DNA from: Limnochorda pilosa
GTDB taxonomy: Bacteria > Bacillota > Limnochordia > Limnochordales > Limnochordaceae
Length of the DNA stretch: 64,000 nt
Assembly (NCBI RefSeq): GCF_001544015.1
Contig: NZ_AP014924.1
Coordinates: 186,001-250,000 of the forward strand
Direction: 5' to 3'
Made by a program: the position numbers and the translations under genes
The notes under the pieces: model-generated
What the model was told of the DNA's origin: nothing
Database searches by the model: none
The model's input: only the letters and a program-made list of their open reading frames with translations
Shown here: piece by piece, positions 63,520 through 64,000 of the stretch
Layout: each line of letters opens with the position of its first letter
Numbering within the stretch: position 1 is the first letter of the stretch

Positions 63520-64000
63520 GCCGACCCCTCCCTCTCGGAGACCCGGTGGTCCGCAAGCCGGAGCACCGCCTCCAGGTAGGCCAGGCCGTACCATCCGAAC
63601 CGCCGGGTCAGCCTCCAGAACCGCTCCGCGACCCCGCCGTCCAGCCTCGCGAAGCCGTCAGGTCTGAGGGCAAACCGTCTTCCTGCATGTCCGACAGAGA
63701 CTACAGGTGCCTGGTGGTCATCTACGGGAGGCATGAAGGGCCTTCCACACCCGTGGTGACTCGACACCAGGTGCATGAAGAGCTCCCTTTGCCACTCCTC
63801 CCACCCTTCACGGCCCCGGGCCTGCTCTTCCACGAGAAGGAGCGATGTCGCCTCGTGGCGATACCCTGCAGGTAAGCCGCTGGCGCGTCGTGCAAGCTGA
63901 ATGCCGGCCCGTGAGCGGGCTGGCATCGGTGACTTGGCGAGCGGGGCCTCCGCCACGGCAGCCGCCACTTCGTCTCCGCCATGAAGGAGGAGCTGGAAAC
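63516..64000 (-). CDS. cas3: cas3, 3' end: C-terminal HD nuclease domain (partial)
   Basis: The frame is open to the right edge and stops at 63516. Visible residues begin FQLLLHGGDE (the end of the HD motif region, normally after HDxGKxDPRFQ), then YRHEATSLLL, FMHLVSSHHGCGRPFMPPVD and RFWRLTRRFGWYGLAYLEAV, ending RLADHRVSERE. These are the helices of a Cas3'' HD nuclease. With the HD at the extreme C-terminus the helicase should lie upstream, outside the window, the order known for type I-G Cas3. It is coupled to the next gene by ATGA. Confidence 0.85.
   Translation of the reverse strand, partial: FQLLLHGGDEVAAAVAEAPLAKSPMPARSRAGIQLARRASGLPAGYRHEATSLLLVEEQARGREGWEEWQRELFMHLVSSHHGCGRPFMPPVDDHQAPVVSVGHAGRRFALRPDGFARLDGGVAERFWRLTRRFGWYGLAYLEAVLRLADHRVSEREGSA

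Overview
This GC-rich bacterial chromosome segment fits a deep-branching, high-GC member of the Firmicutes (Bacillota), of the Limnochordia, Symbiobacterium or Thermaerobacter kind. The evidence is a YpiB/UPF0302 protein, a Spo0E-like small protein, a Bacillus-type FadF/EtfAB fatty-acid module, GTG and TTG starts behind strong GGAGG sites, and TTGACA/TATAAT promoters. The class assignment is inference, because no rRNA gene is present.

Bases 1-14000 hold mostly single housekeeping genes. They include a glycerophosphodiesterase, a ZIP transporter, a threonine synthase-like enzyme, YpiB, signal peptidase I and a LysM protein carrying a degenerate JAMM/MPN domain. MoaD, a SAM hydroxide adenosyltransferase, ThyX, the threonine-degrading pair kbl-tdh and several small zinc-ribbon, helix-turn-helix and membrane proteins follow. 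Bases 14000-22000 carry two binding-protein-dependent sugar ABC transporters around a LacI regulator, both without an ATPase gene. A large exported protein of unknown function lies convergent to them (21907-23688).

Bases 23800-34000 encode the pyruvate (or branched-chain 2-oxoacid) dehydrogenase complex pdhABC-lpd and a branched-chain amino-acid ABC system. livGFHM lies on the minus strand and the binding protein on the plus strand. trpS and a PAP2-GDPD fusion follow. Bases 37600-45240 form an electron-transfer block: a nine-heme membrane cytochrome c, a b-type cytochrome, a tri-heme cytochrome, a cysteine-type CcmE, CcmF, a small Ccm-like protein, and a NarL-type two-component system.

Bases 45300-58400 are a fatty-acid/acyl-CoA degradation locus. 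A TetR regulator with a clear promoter and operator leads into an SCP2 protein, an SDR, an enoyl-CoA hydratase, a thiolase, a tandem acyl-CoA dehydrogenase pair (one degenerate), EtfBA, the membrane Fe-S protein FadF, a further acyl-CoA dehydrogenase and a citrate/methylcitrate synthase. Electrons from beta-oxidation would pass through EtfAB and FadF to quinone.

The right end (58396-64000) is a transposase remnant next to a 42-repeat CRISPR array. The array is transcribed on the minus strand from a leader that directly follows two cas genes: the 3' end of a cas3 with a C-terminal HD domain, and a small subunit of the Csb3/Cas3-extension type. This points to a type I-G (formerly I-U) system whose remaining genes lie beyond base 64000.
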